A stretch of 64,000 nt of DNA from an uncultured Christensenella sp. (GTDB lineage Bacteria > Bacillota > Clostridia > Christensenellales > UBA3700), in contig CAJTXS010000006.1 in the NCBI GenBank assembly GCA_910583735.1, positions 1 to 64,000 of the forward strand, in the 5' to 3' direction. Shown here in pieces: positions 34,239-42,426 of the stretch. Position 1 is the first letter of the stretch, and every line of letters begins with the position of its first letter. The translations under genes and the position numbers were made by a program. The notes beneath the pieces were generated by a model. It ran no database searches. It saw only the letters and a list, made by a program, of their open reading frames with translations, and was not told the origin of the DNA.

Positions 34239-36393
34239 CGAAACTTTTTCCCGGAAGGTAGAGCGGATATATTCCGTAGGCTCTTGCGCCAAGATACTTA
34301 AGGCGTATCAGTACGCCGAGGAGCGTCATCGCGACCAAAAGCGTCTGTCGGGAGAGCCGTACATCGTCCACCCCGTTGCCGTAGCGGAGATACTCATCGA
34401 CCTCGGCATGGATAAGAACTGTATCGTCGCGGCTCTGTTGCACGACGTGATAGAGGACACTCAGGCGTCCGAGCAGGAGATCAAGACGCAGTTCGGCAAT
34501 ACGGTGGTTTCGCTCGTCCAAGGCGTCACCAAGCTGAGCATGCTCAACTTCAAGTCCAAGGAAGAGGAACAGGCGGAGAATTACCGCCGTATGTTCCTTG
34601 CCATGTCCAACGACATCAGGGTAATAATTATTAAACTTGCGGACAGATTGCACAATATGCGTACGCTGTCCTTTAAGGAGCCGGCTTCGCAGAGGCGCAT
34701 CGCGCAGGAGACGCTTGATATTTACGCGCCTATAGCCGCTCGACTGGGTATATCGGGCGTAAAGGGCGAGCTCGAGGACCTTGCGCTTAAGTTCCTGCAC
34801 CCCGACGACTATTTTATGATAGTGGATAAGGTTGCGGCGACCAAGGAAGAGCGCGTTCAGTTCGTGAATAAGATAATCGAGCGACTGGAGGCTAAGCTCG
34901 CAGAGTTGGGCGTGAGGGCGGAAATCAACGGCAGACCCAAGCATTATTACAGCATATGGCGTAAGATGCAGCGCGGCAAGAGCTTTGAGGAGATTTACGA
35001 TCTGCACGCTATACGTATAATTGTAGATACTATCAAGGACTGCTACGAAGTGCTCGGCACCATTCACACCATGTGGAAGCCTCTGCCGTATAGGTTTAAG
35101 GATTATATATCCGTGCCCAAAGCCAATCTATATCAATCGCTCCATACTACGGTATTGAGCAGCATAGGCGTGCCGTTCGAGATACAGATAAGGACGCACG
35201 AGATGCACAGGCTCGCCGAGTACGGTATCGCAGCGCACTGGAAGTATAAGCAGCAAGGCAGCGTAGTATCTTCTGCGGACGCCAACGATAAGAAGCTCGC
35301 TTGGATTCGCAACGTAATGGAGTTGCAGAGCGAGGTCGACGACTCGTCAGAGTTTCTCGACATGCTCAAGCTCGACCTGTATCAGGACCAAGTATATGTA
35401 TTCACGCCCGCAGGCGACGTAGTAAATCTGCCCAGCGGCTCCACGGGTGTTGACTTTGCTTACAATGTCCACTCGCAGGTGGGCAATAAGTGCGTGGGCA
35501 TCAAGATTAATTCGCGTATGGTGCATCTCGACACTAAGCTGGAGAACGGCGACGTGGTAGAGGTAATCACGTCCAATACGTCTAAAGGACCGTCGCGCGA
35601 CTGGCTGAATTTCGTAGTTACCCCGTCGGCTAAGTCCAAGATAAGAGCCTTCTTTAAGAAGGAGATGAAAGAGGACAATATCCGCCGCGGCAAGGATATG
35701 CTGGAGAAGGAGTCCAAGAGACGCGGATACAATCTCAACGAGCTATTGTCGTGCGAGGAATGGAAGAATTATATTCAGAAGAAATATAATACGGTCGCAG
35801 TCGACGAAATTTTCGCCATGGTGGGCTACGGCGGGCTCACTACCAATCAGGTAGTGCTCAAGATGATAGATTGCTTAAAGAAGACCATCGAGTGCAAGAG
35901 CGTGCTCGAAATCAAGCCTTCGCAGGCTGCTACGGCATCCAAAAAGGCGGACAGCGGCGTGCTCGTCAAGGGTTACGACGGATTCTTGATAAGGTTCTCT
36001 CATTGCTGCAATCCTTTGCCTGGCGATAAAATCGTGGGATATATCTCCCGCGGCAGGGGCGTGTCCGTACACAGGGCGGACTGTCCTAACCTTGCCGATT
36101 ACGAGCCCGAGAGGCTTATAGAGGCGAGCTGGCCGAGTACTGTGGGCGATAAGTTCAGCGCGACAATCAATATTACGGGCGATGACAGGAGCGGGCTCTT
36201 CAGCGATATCGCAACTACGCTCAATAATATGAAGGTATATATGACAGGTATCAATGCCAAGAGCAATAAGGAGACCAATACCTCGCTGGTGAGCGTTACG
36301 CTCGAGGTAGACAGCCTCGAGTCTTTGGACGGAATCATCAATAAACTTCGTTCCGTAAGAGGCGTCTACGAGGTGGCGCGTAAGAGTAACTGA
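34231..36393 (+). CDS. rel: Bifunctional (p)ppGpp synthetase/hydrolase
   Basis: 720 residues from ATG 34231, which has TAAGGAGG upstream inside recJ. It makes and degrades the stringent-response alarmone. The hydrolase HD domain has His47, His71-Asp72 and Glu75-Asp76 (A-L-L-H-D-V-I-E-D-T), so hydrolysis looks intact. The synthetase domain contains R-F-K-D-Y-I-S-V-P-K, the RxKD type seen in bifunctional enzymes. TGS (about 380-440), helical, zinc-finger-like (C-C-N-P-L-P-G-D) and C-terminal ACT domains follow. Confidence 0.97.
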   Translation: MANETFSRKVERIYSVGSCAKILKAYQYAEERHRDQKRLSGEPYIVHPVAVAEILIDLGMDKNCIVAALLHDVIEDTQASEQEIKTQFGNTVVSLVQGVTKLSMLNFKSKEEEQAENYRRMFLAMSNDIRVIIIKLADRLHNMRTLSFKEPASQRRIAQETLDIYAPIAARLGISGVKGELEDLALKFLHPDDYFMIVDKVAATKEERVQFVNKIIERLEAKLAELGVRAEINGRPKHYYSIWRKMQRGKSFEEIYDLHAIRIIVDTIKDCYEVLGTIHTMWKPLPYRFKDYISVPKANLYQSLHTTVLSSIGVPFEIQIRTHEMHRLAEYGIAAHWKYKQQGSVVSSADANDKKLAWIRNVMELQSEVDDSSEFLDMLKLDLYQDQVYVFTPAGDVVNLPSGSTGVDFAYNVHSQVGNKCVGIKINSRMVHLDTKLENGDVVEVITSNTSKGPSRDWLNFVVTPSAKSKIRAFFKKEMKEDNIRRGKDMLEKESKRRGYNLNELLSCEEWKNYIQKKYNTVAVDEIFAMVGYGGLTTNQVVLKMIDCLKKTIECKSVLEIKPSQAATASKKADSGVLVKGYDGFLIRFSHCCNPLPGDKIVGYISRGRGVSVHRADCPNLADYEPERLIEASWPSTVGDKFSATINITGDDRSGLFSDIATTLNNMKVYMTGINAKSNKETNTSLVSVTLEVDSLESLDGIINKLRSVRGVYEVARKSN

Positions 36394-36394
36394 T

Positions 36395-36832
36395 ATGAGG
36401 GCTATAGTTCAAAGGATCAATCATGCCTTACTCACCGTGGACGGCAGAGAGATAAGCAGGTGCGGGATGGGATATCTCGTGCTCGTGGGATTTACCGAGG
36501 GCGACGATAGGGCTAAGGTGGAATATATATGTAACCGCATAGTCAAGATGCGCATATTCAGAGACGCCGACGGCAAGCTAAACGACAGCTTGGAAGATAT
36601 AGGCGGCGAAGTGATGTGCGTCTCCAACTTCACGCTGTACGCCAATCCCGCGACGGGCAGACGCCCCGACTTCTCCAAGGCGCTGAGGCACGACGATGCC
36701 AAGCCCCTTTACGACTATGCGCTCCAAGTGTTTACGCGCCTGCTCGGCAAGACGGCTTGCGGTGTATTCGGAGAGCATATGCACATAGATATGTCCGCGG
36801 ACGGTCCCGTTACGGTATTGTTCGAGAAGTAG
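36395..36832 (+). CDS. dtd: D-aminoacyl-tRNA deacylase
   Basis: 145 residues. Hydrolyses D-amino acids wrongly attached to tRNA. It starts M-R-A-I-V-Q-R as the family does and contains G-R-R-P-D-F-S-K-A and the terminal D-G-P-V-T. The usual S-Q-F-T-L motif reads S-N-F-T-L here (residues 77-81), a conservative change at an active-site residue. It begins one base after the rel stop, a common Firmicutes order. Confidence 0.94.
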   Translation: MRAIVQRINHALLTVDGREISRCGMGYLVLVGFTEGDDRAKVEYICNRIVKMRIFRDADGKLNDSLEDIGGEVMCVSNFTLYANPATGRRPDFSKALRHDDAKPLYDYALQVFTRLLGKTACGVFGEHMHIDMSADGPVTVLFEK

Positions 36833-37039
36833 CGCTGTTATAATTTCTGCGGCGTACGCAATGCAGGGATAGATACGCAACATCGGTTGACGGATAATAC
36901 AGATTGTATCGGCATTGCATGACGGCAGTCTTGACGGCTGCGCTTGAGTGTTACGGCCGCGGTCGCAATAGTTGCGGCTAAGGAGAGAGCAGCGAAGCGC
37001 CGTATAGCTCTTGATAATTAATTAATAGGTATATCGATT

Positions 37040-37663
37040 ATGATACAGACATTGACTATCGAGGTTGGTCCTTTGCAAGCCAACTGCCATATAGTGAGGG
37101 ATACATCTCGCTCCGATTGCGTCGTAATAGATGCGGGAGGGGATAGCGACAAGATATTTAGCGCTATGGACAATTTGGGTATAGAGTGCGCGGCTGTGTT
37201 GCTTACGCACGGACATTTTGACCATATGGGCGCAGCTTATGCGCTTAAAGAAAGAGGCGCAAAGGTGTATATACACAGAGACGATGAGTATATGCTGTCC
37301 GCTGCTTCTCCGTGCGGATTTAATATCGGCGGCTTCAACAAGGTGAGCGCGGATGTCTTGCTTAGCGGCGGAGAGGAGCTTGATTTAGCGGGCTTAAAGA
37401 TAAAGGTATATCACACTCCGGGGCACAGCAAGGGCAGTGTAACATATTGTATAGAAGGCGGCTTGTATTGCGGCGATTTGCTCTTTAAGGAGTCGTTCGG
37501 CAGATATGACTTCGAGGGAGGGGACTTCGAGCAGTTAAAGAACTCTGTCGATGCTATGCTGTCGCTTAATGGCAATTATATCATATATTCGGGTCACGGA
37601 CCTTCTACGTCGTCCGATTACGAGCGGGCGCGCAATCCTATGTATTTATATGGCAGAATTTAG
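37040..37663 (+). CDS. MBL-fold metallohydrolase (glyoxalase II-like)
   Basis: 207 residues. The metal ligands of the beta-lactamase fold are complete: T-H57-G-H59-F-D61-H62, His129 in T-P-G-H-S, Asp146 in Y-C-G-D and His186 in S-G-H-G-P. This is the short glyoxalase II-like group commonly placed between dtd and hemZ in Clostridia. Substrate unknown. Its end overlaps the hemZ start by 14 bases. Confidence 0.9.
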   Translation: MIQTLTIEVGPLQANCHIVRDTSRSDCVVIDAGGDSDKIFSAMDNLGIECAAVLLTHGHFDHMGAAYALKERGAKVYIHRDDEYMLSAASPCGFNIGGFNKVSADVLLSGGEELDLAGLKIKVYHTPGHSKGSVTYCIEGGLYCGDLLFKESFGRYDFEGGDFEQLKNSVDAMLSLNGNYIIYSGHGPSTSSDYERARNPMYLYGRI

Positions 37664-39107
37664 ATTAATAAGCAATAGAGAAGAATTTATACCCGACTAT
37701 AACGAACTTGTACGGGCGTTTGCGCCGCATGCGACTTTGGGAGACGGCGGATATACCGTAGATATTAATGTGCAGCTCGCAGACGCTAATTCAGCAGAAA
37801 TTCGGCTTAAGTGTTATCGATTAAATGGAATTTCGGAATATTGTTATGAAAACAATATTAATTTAGAGCAGTTCGGCGGTTATCCCGACCCCAAGAGCCG
37901 TATTAAGCGCGAGTGTAAGGTTGCTCTATATAAGTGTCTCGCCGCAGTGACCGGCGTTAGCCTGCCCTACGGCTCGCTTACGGGAATAAGACCCACTAAG
38001 CTATACCATGACCTATTGCATGCGGGCATAGACGCGGACGCCTATCTTAAGGACTACTTACTCGTATCGCCGTCTAAGACAGACTTGATAGCGGGCATAG
38101 CGGAGCGTCAGCGCGGCATATACGATACTTCGGGCATGGCGGCGGATCTATTTATCAACATACCCTTTTGTGTGACGAGATGCTCGTATTGCTCGTTCAT
38201 CTGCGCGGAGATAGGCAAGGTGAGGAAGTTTATACCTCGATATATCGAGCTGCTCGTCGGCGAGATAGAGCGCGCCCGCGCACTTGCGTCCGATTTGGGA
38301 TACAGGCTGCGCTCGGCGTATGTGGGCGGCGGTACGCCGACTTCGCTATGCGATAGCGACTTTGCCGCAGTGCTTAACGCGATAGGCGGTGGCTTTCCCG
38401 AGTTTACGGTAGAGGCGGGCAGACCGGATACTATCAGCGAGAGCAAGCTCAAGATTATGGATGATATGGGTGTGACGCGTATATCCATCAATCCCCAGTC
38501 TTTCAACGATAAGACGCTCGAGACTATAGGCAGAAGTCACAGCGTGTCCGACGTATATAAGGCTTACGAGGCTGCGTCGCGCTACGGCTTCGACATCAAT
38601 ACAGACCTCATAGCGATGCTTCCCGGCGAGTCTTTGGACGACTTTAAGCGCAGCGTTGACTGCGCGGCGGCGCTGCGTCCCGCCAATATCACGGTTCATA
38701 CGCTTGCGCTTAAGAAGGGCTCCGCGCTGAAAGAGAGCGGCTACGACAATAGAGGCGACGCGTTGCCTTCCGCCATGATAGATTACTCCTATTCCGCTTT
38801 GACCGATAAGGGCTACGGCGCTTACTATATGTATAGGCAGAAATATATGAGCGGCAATCTCGAGAATACGGGTTATTGCCTTGAGGGCAAGCAATGCGTA
38901 TACAATATCGATATAATGGAGGAGTGCGCCACAATATTCGCCTGCGGAGCGGGCGCAATATCCAAGGCGGTCATACCCGCCGAGTCCCGCATAGAGCGCC
39001 TTGCCAATCCCAAGGGGCTGGACGTATATCTGCAAAGGGGCGAGAGTATAGCCGATAAAAAGGACGTATTTTTTACCGAGCTGCTGGGAAAAAGGGGCGA
39101 TTTATAG
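37650..39107 (+). CDS. hemZ: Radical SAM coproporphyrinogen III oxidase-like protein HemZ
   Basis: 485 residues from ATG 37650 (upstream codons lie in the preceding gene). The cluster motif is Cys174-x3-Cys178-x2-Cys181 in P-F-C-V-T-R-C-S-Y-C-S-F. It is followed by Y-V-G-G-G-T-P-T-S and E-A-G-R-P-D-T-I, typical of the HemN/HemW/HemZ group. The long N-terminal extension (1-165) with G-S-L-T-G-I-R-P-T-K-L is specific for HemZ. No other haem-synthesis gene is in this window, so the true substrate is open. In many Clostridia hisS and aspS follow; here they do not. Confidence 0.9.
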   Translation: MAEFRLISNREEFIPDYNELVRAFAPHATLGDGGYTVDINVQLADANSAEIRLKCYRLNGISEYCYENNINLEQFGGYPDPKSRIKRECKVALYKCLAAVTGVSLPYGSLTGIRPTKLYHDLLHAGIDADAYLKDYLLVSPSKTDLIAGIAERQRGIYDTSGMAADLFINIPFCVTRCSYCSFICAEIGKVRKFIPRYIELLVGEIERARALASDLGYRLRSAYVGGGTPTSLCDSDFAAVLNAIGGGFPEFTVEAGRPDTISESKLKIMDDMGVTRISINPQSFNDKTLETIGRSHSVSDVYKAYEAASRYGFDINTDLIAMLPGESLDDFKRSVDCAAALRPANITVHTLALKKGSALKESGYDNRGDALPSAMIDYSYSALTDKGYGAYYMYRQKYMSGNLENTGYCLEGKQCVYNIDIMEECATIFACGAGAISKAVIPAESRIERLANPKGLDVYLQRGESIADKKDVFFTELLGKRGDL

Positions 39108-39156
39108 CAATTTTGAATTGAATTTCAGGAAAAAACCGTTAATTTTTACGCCGATA

Positions 39157-39185
39157 TTGACAACTTAGAGACGTTATATTATAAT
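39157..39185 (+). promoter_or_regulatory. Consensus promoter of the 843-aa surface gene
   Basis: TTGACA (39157-39162), 17 bp, TATAAT (39180-39185): both boxes match the sigma-A consensus completely. Leader about 50 nt with AGGAGAGG. Confidence 0.92.
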
Positions 39186-39241
39186 AATTATATGTAATTG
39201 TACCTGCATACGCTCATGTATGCCGGTCAGGAGAGGGAATT

Positions 39242-41773
39242 ATGAGAGAGGAAAGGCGCAGACTGCTCCCGCTTGTCGCGATAGCGGCGATAGTGTTGCT
39301 TGCGGTATTGTCTTTGGTATTCGGCTCGCTGTGTTACGGCGGCTTTTCCGGAAGTTATACCGCGCCTATTGTATCTGTTGCGGACACGGAGGTCACTCCG
39401 TCGTTCGGCTGTACGTCTATATCGTACTCGGGCGACTATGCAAGTGCTCCCGCCGTCAATTATACCAAGGTCGTATTTGACGGTAAGGACGTAGTCAATG
39501 TCCCTGCGGGTCTGGATATCAAACTCGACGAGGGCGGATATGTCGTATACTCGGTATATGACGAGTCGGGCAGCTTGCTCGGCACTATTACCACTTCGGA
39601 CAATAAGGAACTGGTCGTATCTTCCAAGTCTATACTCGACTGCACGGGCGCTTTGACATTACATGTGCAGTTTGAATATCTTACATACAGCGTATCGTAT
39701 GTGCTCAACGCGCCTACAGGCGTCAATGTCATCAATCCCAATCCTACAGCATTCACTTTCGAGAGCGCTCCTACGCTCAACGCTCCTCAGTGCGCGGGCT
39801 ATGAATTCCTCGGTTGGTTCAGAATGAATGAATCCAAGGAAGAGCAGGTCTCTGCGTTCAGCGCGTCTATATTCGACGCGGACCGCAACCTCGAACTGCA
39901 CGCTAAGTGGAGGGCGATGCAGTTCAGTCTGCAACTGTATAAAGAGGATAAGGTTACGCTTATCGGTCAGTACTCGATAGAGGTGGGCGCGCCCCTTGCT
40001 TCGGAGCTGCCTTCGTCGCCAGAAGTCGGTGAGGGAAGGAGATTTATAGGCTGGTACACCTTCAGCGACGTTAAGCTCGCAGACAATGCGGTGATGTCCG
40101 CGTCCGATCTCAAGCTGTACGCTCGTACGGAGGAGATAGCGCCTACGGCAACTGTATCGTTCTCTTTCGAGTACGAGGACGGCGATACCAGCGTAGCGCA
40201 TAAGAACCCCGTCGATATCGATGTAGACCTAAAAGGCGGCTTTGCCTTTACGGTAGGACAGCTCGTCGGCAAGATATCCGCATCGGTGGAGGGACATGAC
40301 TATACCGTCAAGTCGGCAGGAGGCGAGGAACTTAATCTCGAGGATACCGTGACGCTTACGGACGGCGCATTAACGGAATTTACGGTGTCCTACACCCGTC
40401 GCAGTTATACCGTGACGGTCAATTATCTTTATGTATATGACAGGAGCACGGCGGCATCTGCCAAGCAGACGGTGCTCAAGTACGGCGACAGCGCGGATAT
40501 TGTCAGTCCCGCTATAGAGGCTTTTGCGCCCAATAAACTCGCCGTATCGGTTACGAAAATCAAGTCTAATCAAGTCTTTACCGTGACATATGTCACTACG
40601 GAAAACTCCAAGAAGGTGGAATTGCCCGACGGCTCTGTCGTGATAGTGACCAACGACGACGGCGGACTGGTCGGAGCGGAGCTTACCGTTACGTCTGCCG
40701 ACAAGGGCGGTCTTAAGGAGATGTCGAGCAAGCTCAAGTCGCAGGGCATGCTTGCCGAGGCGGGGGCGCAATACAGCGTGTCCTTGAGCAAAGGCAAGTT
40801 CGGATACAGAGGCACTTACACCGTCAAGGTGCGCTTGCTCTCAGGCGCGGCAGATATGATTAACCCCACGCTCTTTAAGGACAAAGAGGGCGCGTTGGTG
40901 CAGTATGACGCGGACTTCGGCGACTCGTCTATCGCATTTAAGGTGTCTGCCGACGATATGAAAGCGGGCGGAATAAGCGTACTGCTGTCGGGTATCAAGC
41001 CCACGTCAATAGGCGTATTTATCGGTATAGGCGTTGCGGCGTTGGTGGTAGTGCTGCTCATAATACTGCTGATATTGTGGCTGGTGCTGTGGACTAAGAA
41101 GAAAGTCAAGTTTGAAGTAGGCGGCGGAGAAGCCATCGATACGGTGGTGGTCAAGCGCGGAGAGATTATCACCGTACCCACGCCTTGCAAAGAGGGCGCG
41201 GAGTTCGTCGGTTGGTTCAAGGATAAGGCGTTTAAGAAGCCTGTGGAATTCTTGAGCGAGAGCGCCGTGCGCACCGAGATAGACGATACGCCTTATGTGG
41301 GCGACAAGGCAGCCGACGGCGCCGAACAGGTTAAAGATGAGAGCGCCGACGGCAATATCTCTTACGAGAGCGCGCCTAAGCAAGAGCATGACGAAGCGCT
41401 CGCTACCGATGTCGCAGCCGATGATAAAGCGGCTGTCGGGGATAAGGACGGCGCGGCGGAAACAGAACAGAGCGCAACGGCGGCCGACGAGCTCATAGCT
41501 TCCGATATCAGACGTCTCAAGGTGCGCGGCAACATCACCCTCTACGCCAAGTGGCAAGGCGACGAAGTCGAAGAACCCACAGCGGATGAAGTTAAGCCCG
41601 AAGAGACTAAGTCCGAGCCGCAAGAGCAGGGTGACGGCGCATCGGATAAAGTCGAGGGTGAGACGGCGGATACCGCCGCGGCGAGCGAGGCGGACGCCTT
41701 GCACAAGGGCGATAATGCCGAGCAGGCAGATGATGTCGCAGCCGAAGAGGACGGTAAAAGCGGTAACGCATAA
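39242..41773 (+). CDS. Membrane-anchored protein with InlB-type repeats on both sides of the membrane
   Basis: 843 residues. The N-terminal helix (8-30) and a second helix (about 594-617, V-A-A-L-V-V-V-L-L-I-I-L-L) flank an outer region. InlB/Listeria-Bacteroides repeats are at about 140-225 (G-Y-E-F-L-G-W-F, L-E-L-H-A-K-W) and 226-298 (R-F-I-G-W-Y-T-F), followed by MucBP-like beta repeats. After the second helix another repeat of the same type (residues 619-760: F-E-V-G-G-G, E-F-V-G-W-F-K-D, then N-I-T-L-Y-A-K-W) is split by about 95 acidic residues. The last 80 residues are very rich in Glu, Asp and Ala. No LPXTG. Role unknown. Confidence 0.85.
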   Translation: MREERRRLLPLVAIAAIVLLAVLSLVFGSLCYGGFSGSYTAPIVSVADTEVTPSFGCTSISYSGDYASAPAVNYTKVVFDGKDVVNVPAGLDIKLDEGGYVVYSVYDESGSLLGTITTSDNKELVVSSKSILDCTGALTLHVQFEYLTYSVSYVLNAPTGVNVINPNPTAFTFESAPTLNAPQCAGYEFLGWFRMNESKEEQVSAFSASIFDADRNLELHAKWRAMQFSLQLYKEDKVTLIGQYSIEVGAPLASELPSSPEVGEGRRFIGWYTFSDVKLADNAVMSASDLKLYARTEEIAPTATVSFSFEYEDGDTSVAHKNPVDIDVDLKGGFAFTVGQLVGKISASVEGHDYTVKSAGGEELNLEDTVTLTDGALTEFTVSYTRRSYTVTVNYLYVYDRSTAASAKQTVLKYGDSADIVSPAIEAFAPNKLAVSVTKIKSNQVFTVTYVTTENSKKVELPDGSVVIVTNDDGGLVGAELTVTSADKGGLKEMSSKLKSQGMLAEAGAQYSVSLSKGKFGYRGTYTVKVRLLSGAADMINPTLFKDKEGALVQYDADFGDSSIAFKVSADDMKAGGISVLLSGIKPTSIGVFIGIGVAALVVVLLIILLILWLVLWTKKKVKFEVGGGEAIDTVVVKRGEIITVPTPCKEGAEFVGWFKDKAFKKPVEFLSESAVRTEIDDTPYVGDKAADGAEQVKDESADGNISYESAPKQEHDEALATDVAADDKAAVGDKDGAAETEQSATAADELIASDIRRLKVRGNITLYAKWQGDEVEEPTADEVKPEETKSEPQEQGDGASDKVEGETADTAAASEADALHKGDNAEQADDVAAEEDGKSGNA

Positions 41774-41794
41774 GTCGCTTCTTTAACATAATAA

Positions 41795-41850
41795 CAATCA
41801 ATCGCCGACTTGCCTGATTGATAGGCGGTCGGCGATTTGATTGTTGCTGT
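41795..41850 (+). terminator. Large hairpin after the 843-aa gene
   Basis: CAATCA-ATCGCCGAC and GTCGGCGAT-TTGATTG pair around a mismatched inner part. The T tract behind it is interrupted (TTGTTGCTGTATT), so termination may be partial. Confidence 0.6.
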
Positions 41851-41951
41851 ATTGCGGCGGGAAAGCGGCGCGGGCGGTTGTTAGGGATAATACGCCGCGG
41901 CGCGTATAAATCCATATATATAGTTTATTATATTTATTATATAAAAATCGG

Positions 41952-41980
41952 TTGCTAAAAAGTCGGATATGTGCTAAAAT
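41952..41980 (+). promoter_or_regulatory. rpsO promoter
   Basis: TTGCTA (41952-41957), 17 bp, TAAAAT (41975-41980). The leader of about 85 nt before rpsO is long enough for the S15 autoregulatory fold known in several phyla; I did not resolve one. Confidence 0.75.
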
Positions 41981-42072
41981 CTTTTATGTACTCGTTACTG
42001 GGTTATACAATCACTCCGATGTATTACGCGGTTGCGGGCGAATTAATTTTCCACAGGACAGGAGGTAAAACA

Positions 42073-42336
42073 ATGGAAAACTTTGACAAGCAGGCATACA
42101 TGGCAGAATATGCGCAGCACGAAGGCGACACCGGTTCGCCCGAGGTTCAGATAGCTCTTCTTACCGCAAGGATAGAGCAGCTTAACGGACACCTTAAGCA
42201 GCATCCCAACGATTTGCATTCCAAAAGAGGCTTGCTCAAGCTGGTAAGCAGGAGACGCAGATTGCAGGATTATCTCAAGAGCAGCGACATAACGCGTTAC
42301 CGTGCTATCAATGCTAAACTCAATTTGAGAAAATAA
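42073..42336 (+). CDS. rpsO: 30S ribosomal protein S15
   Basis: 87 residues from ATG 42073, seven bases behind AGGAGGT; the longer frame upstream is leader. Family sequence H-E-G-D-T-G-S-P-E-V-Q-I-A-L-L-T and K-R-G-L-L-K-L-V-S-R-R-R-R-L. Binds 16S rRNA early in assembly. It is followed by pnp, the universal pairing. Confidence 0.97.
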   Translation: MENFDKQAYMAEYAQHEGDTGSPEVQIALLTARIEQLNGHLKQHPNDLHSKRGLLKLVSRRRRLQDYLKSSDITRYRAINAKLNLRK

Positions 42337-42344
42337 TTATATTC

Positions 42345-42374
42345 GGGGCGGCGATATTTTGCCGCCTTGTTATT
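42345..42374 (+). terminator. rpsO-pnp intergenic hairpin
   Basis: GGCGGC-8-GCCGCC followed by TTGTTATT. It can act as a partial terminator or as an RNase processing site, as known for rpsO-pnp in other bacteria. Confidence 0.7.
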
Positions 42375-42426
42375 AGTTAAGACAAAAATAAAGGATATAT
42401 ATTCACAATACCAACGGAGGTAAGCA

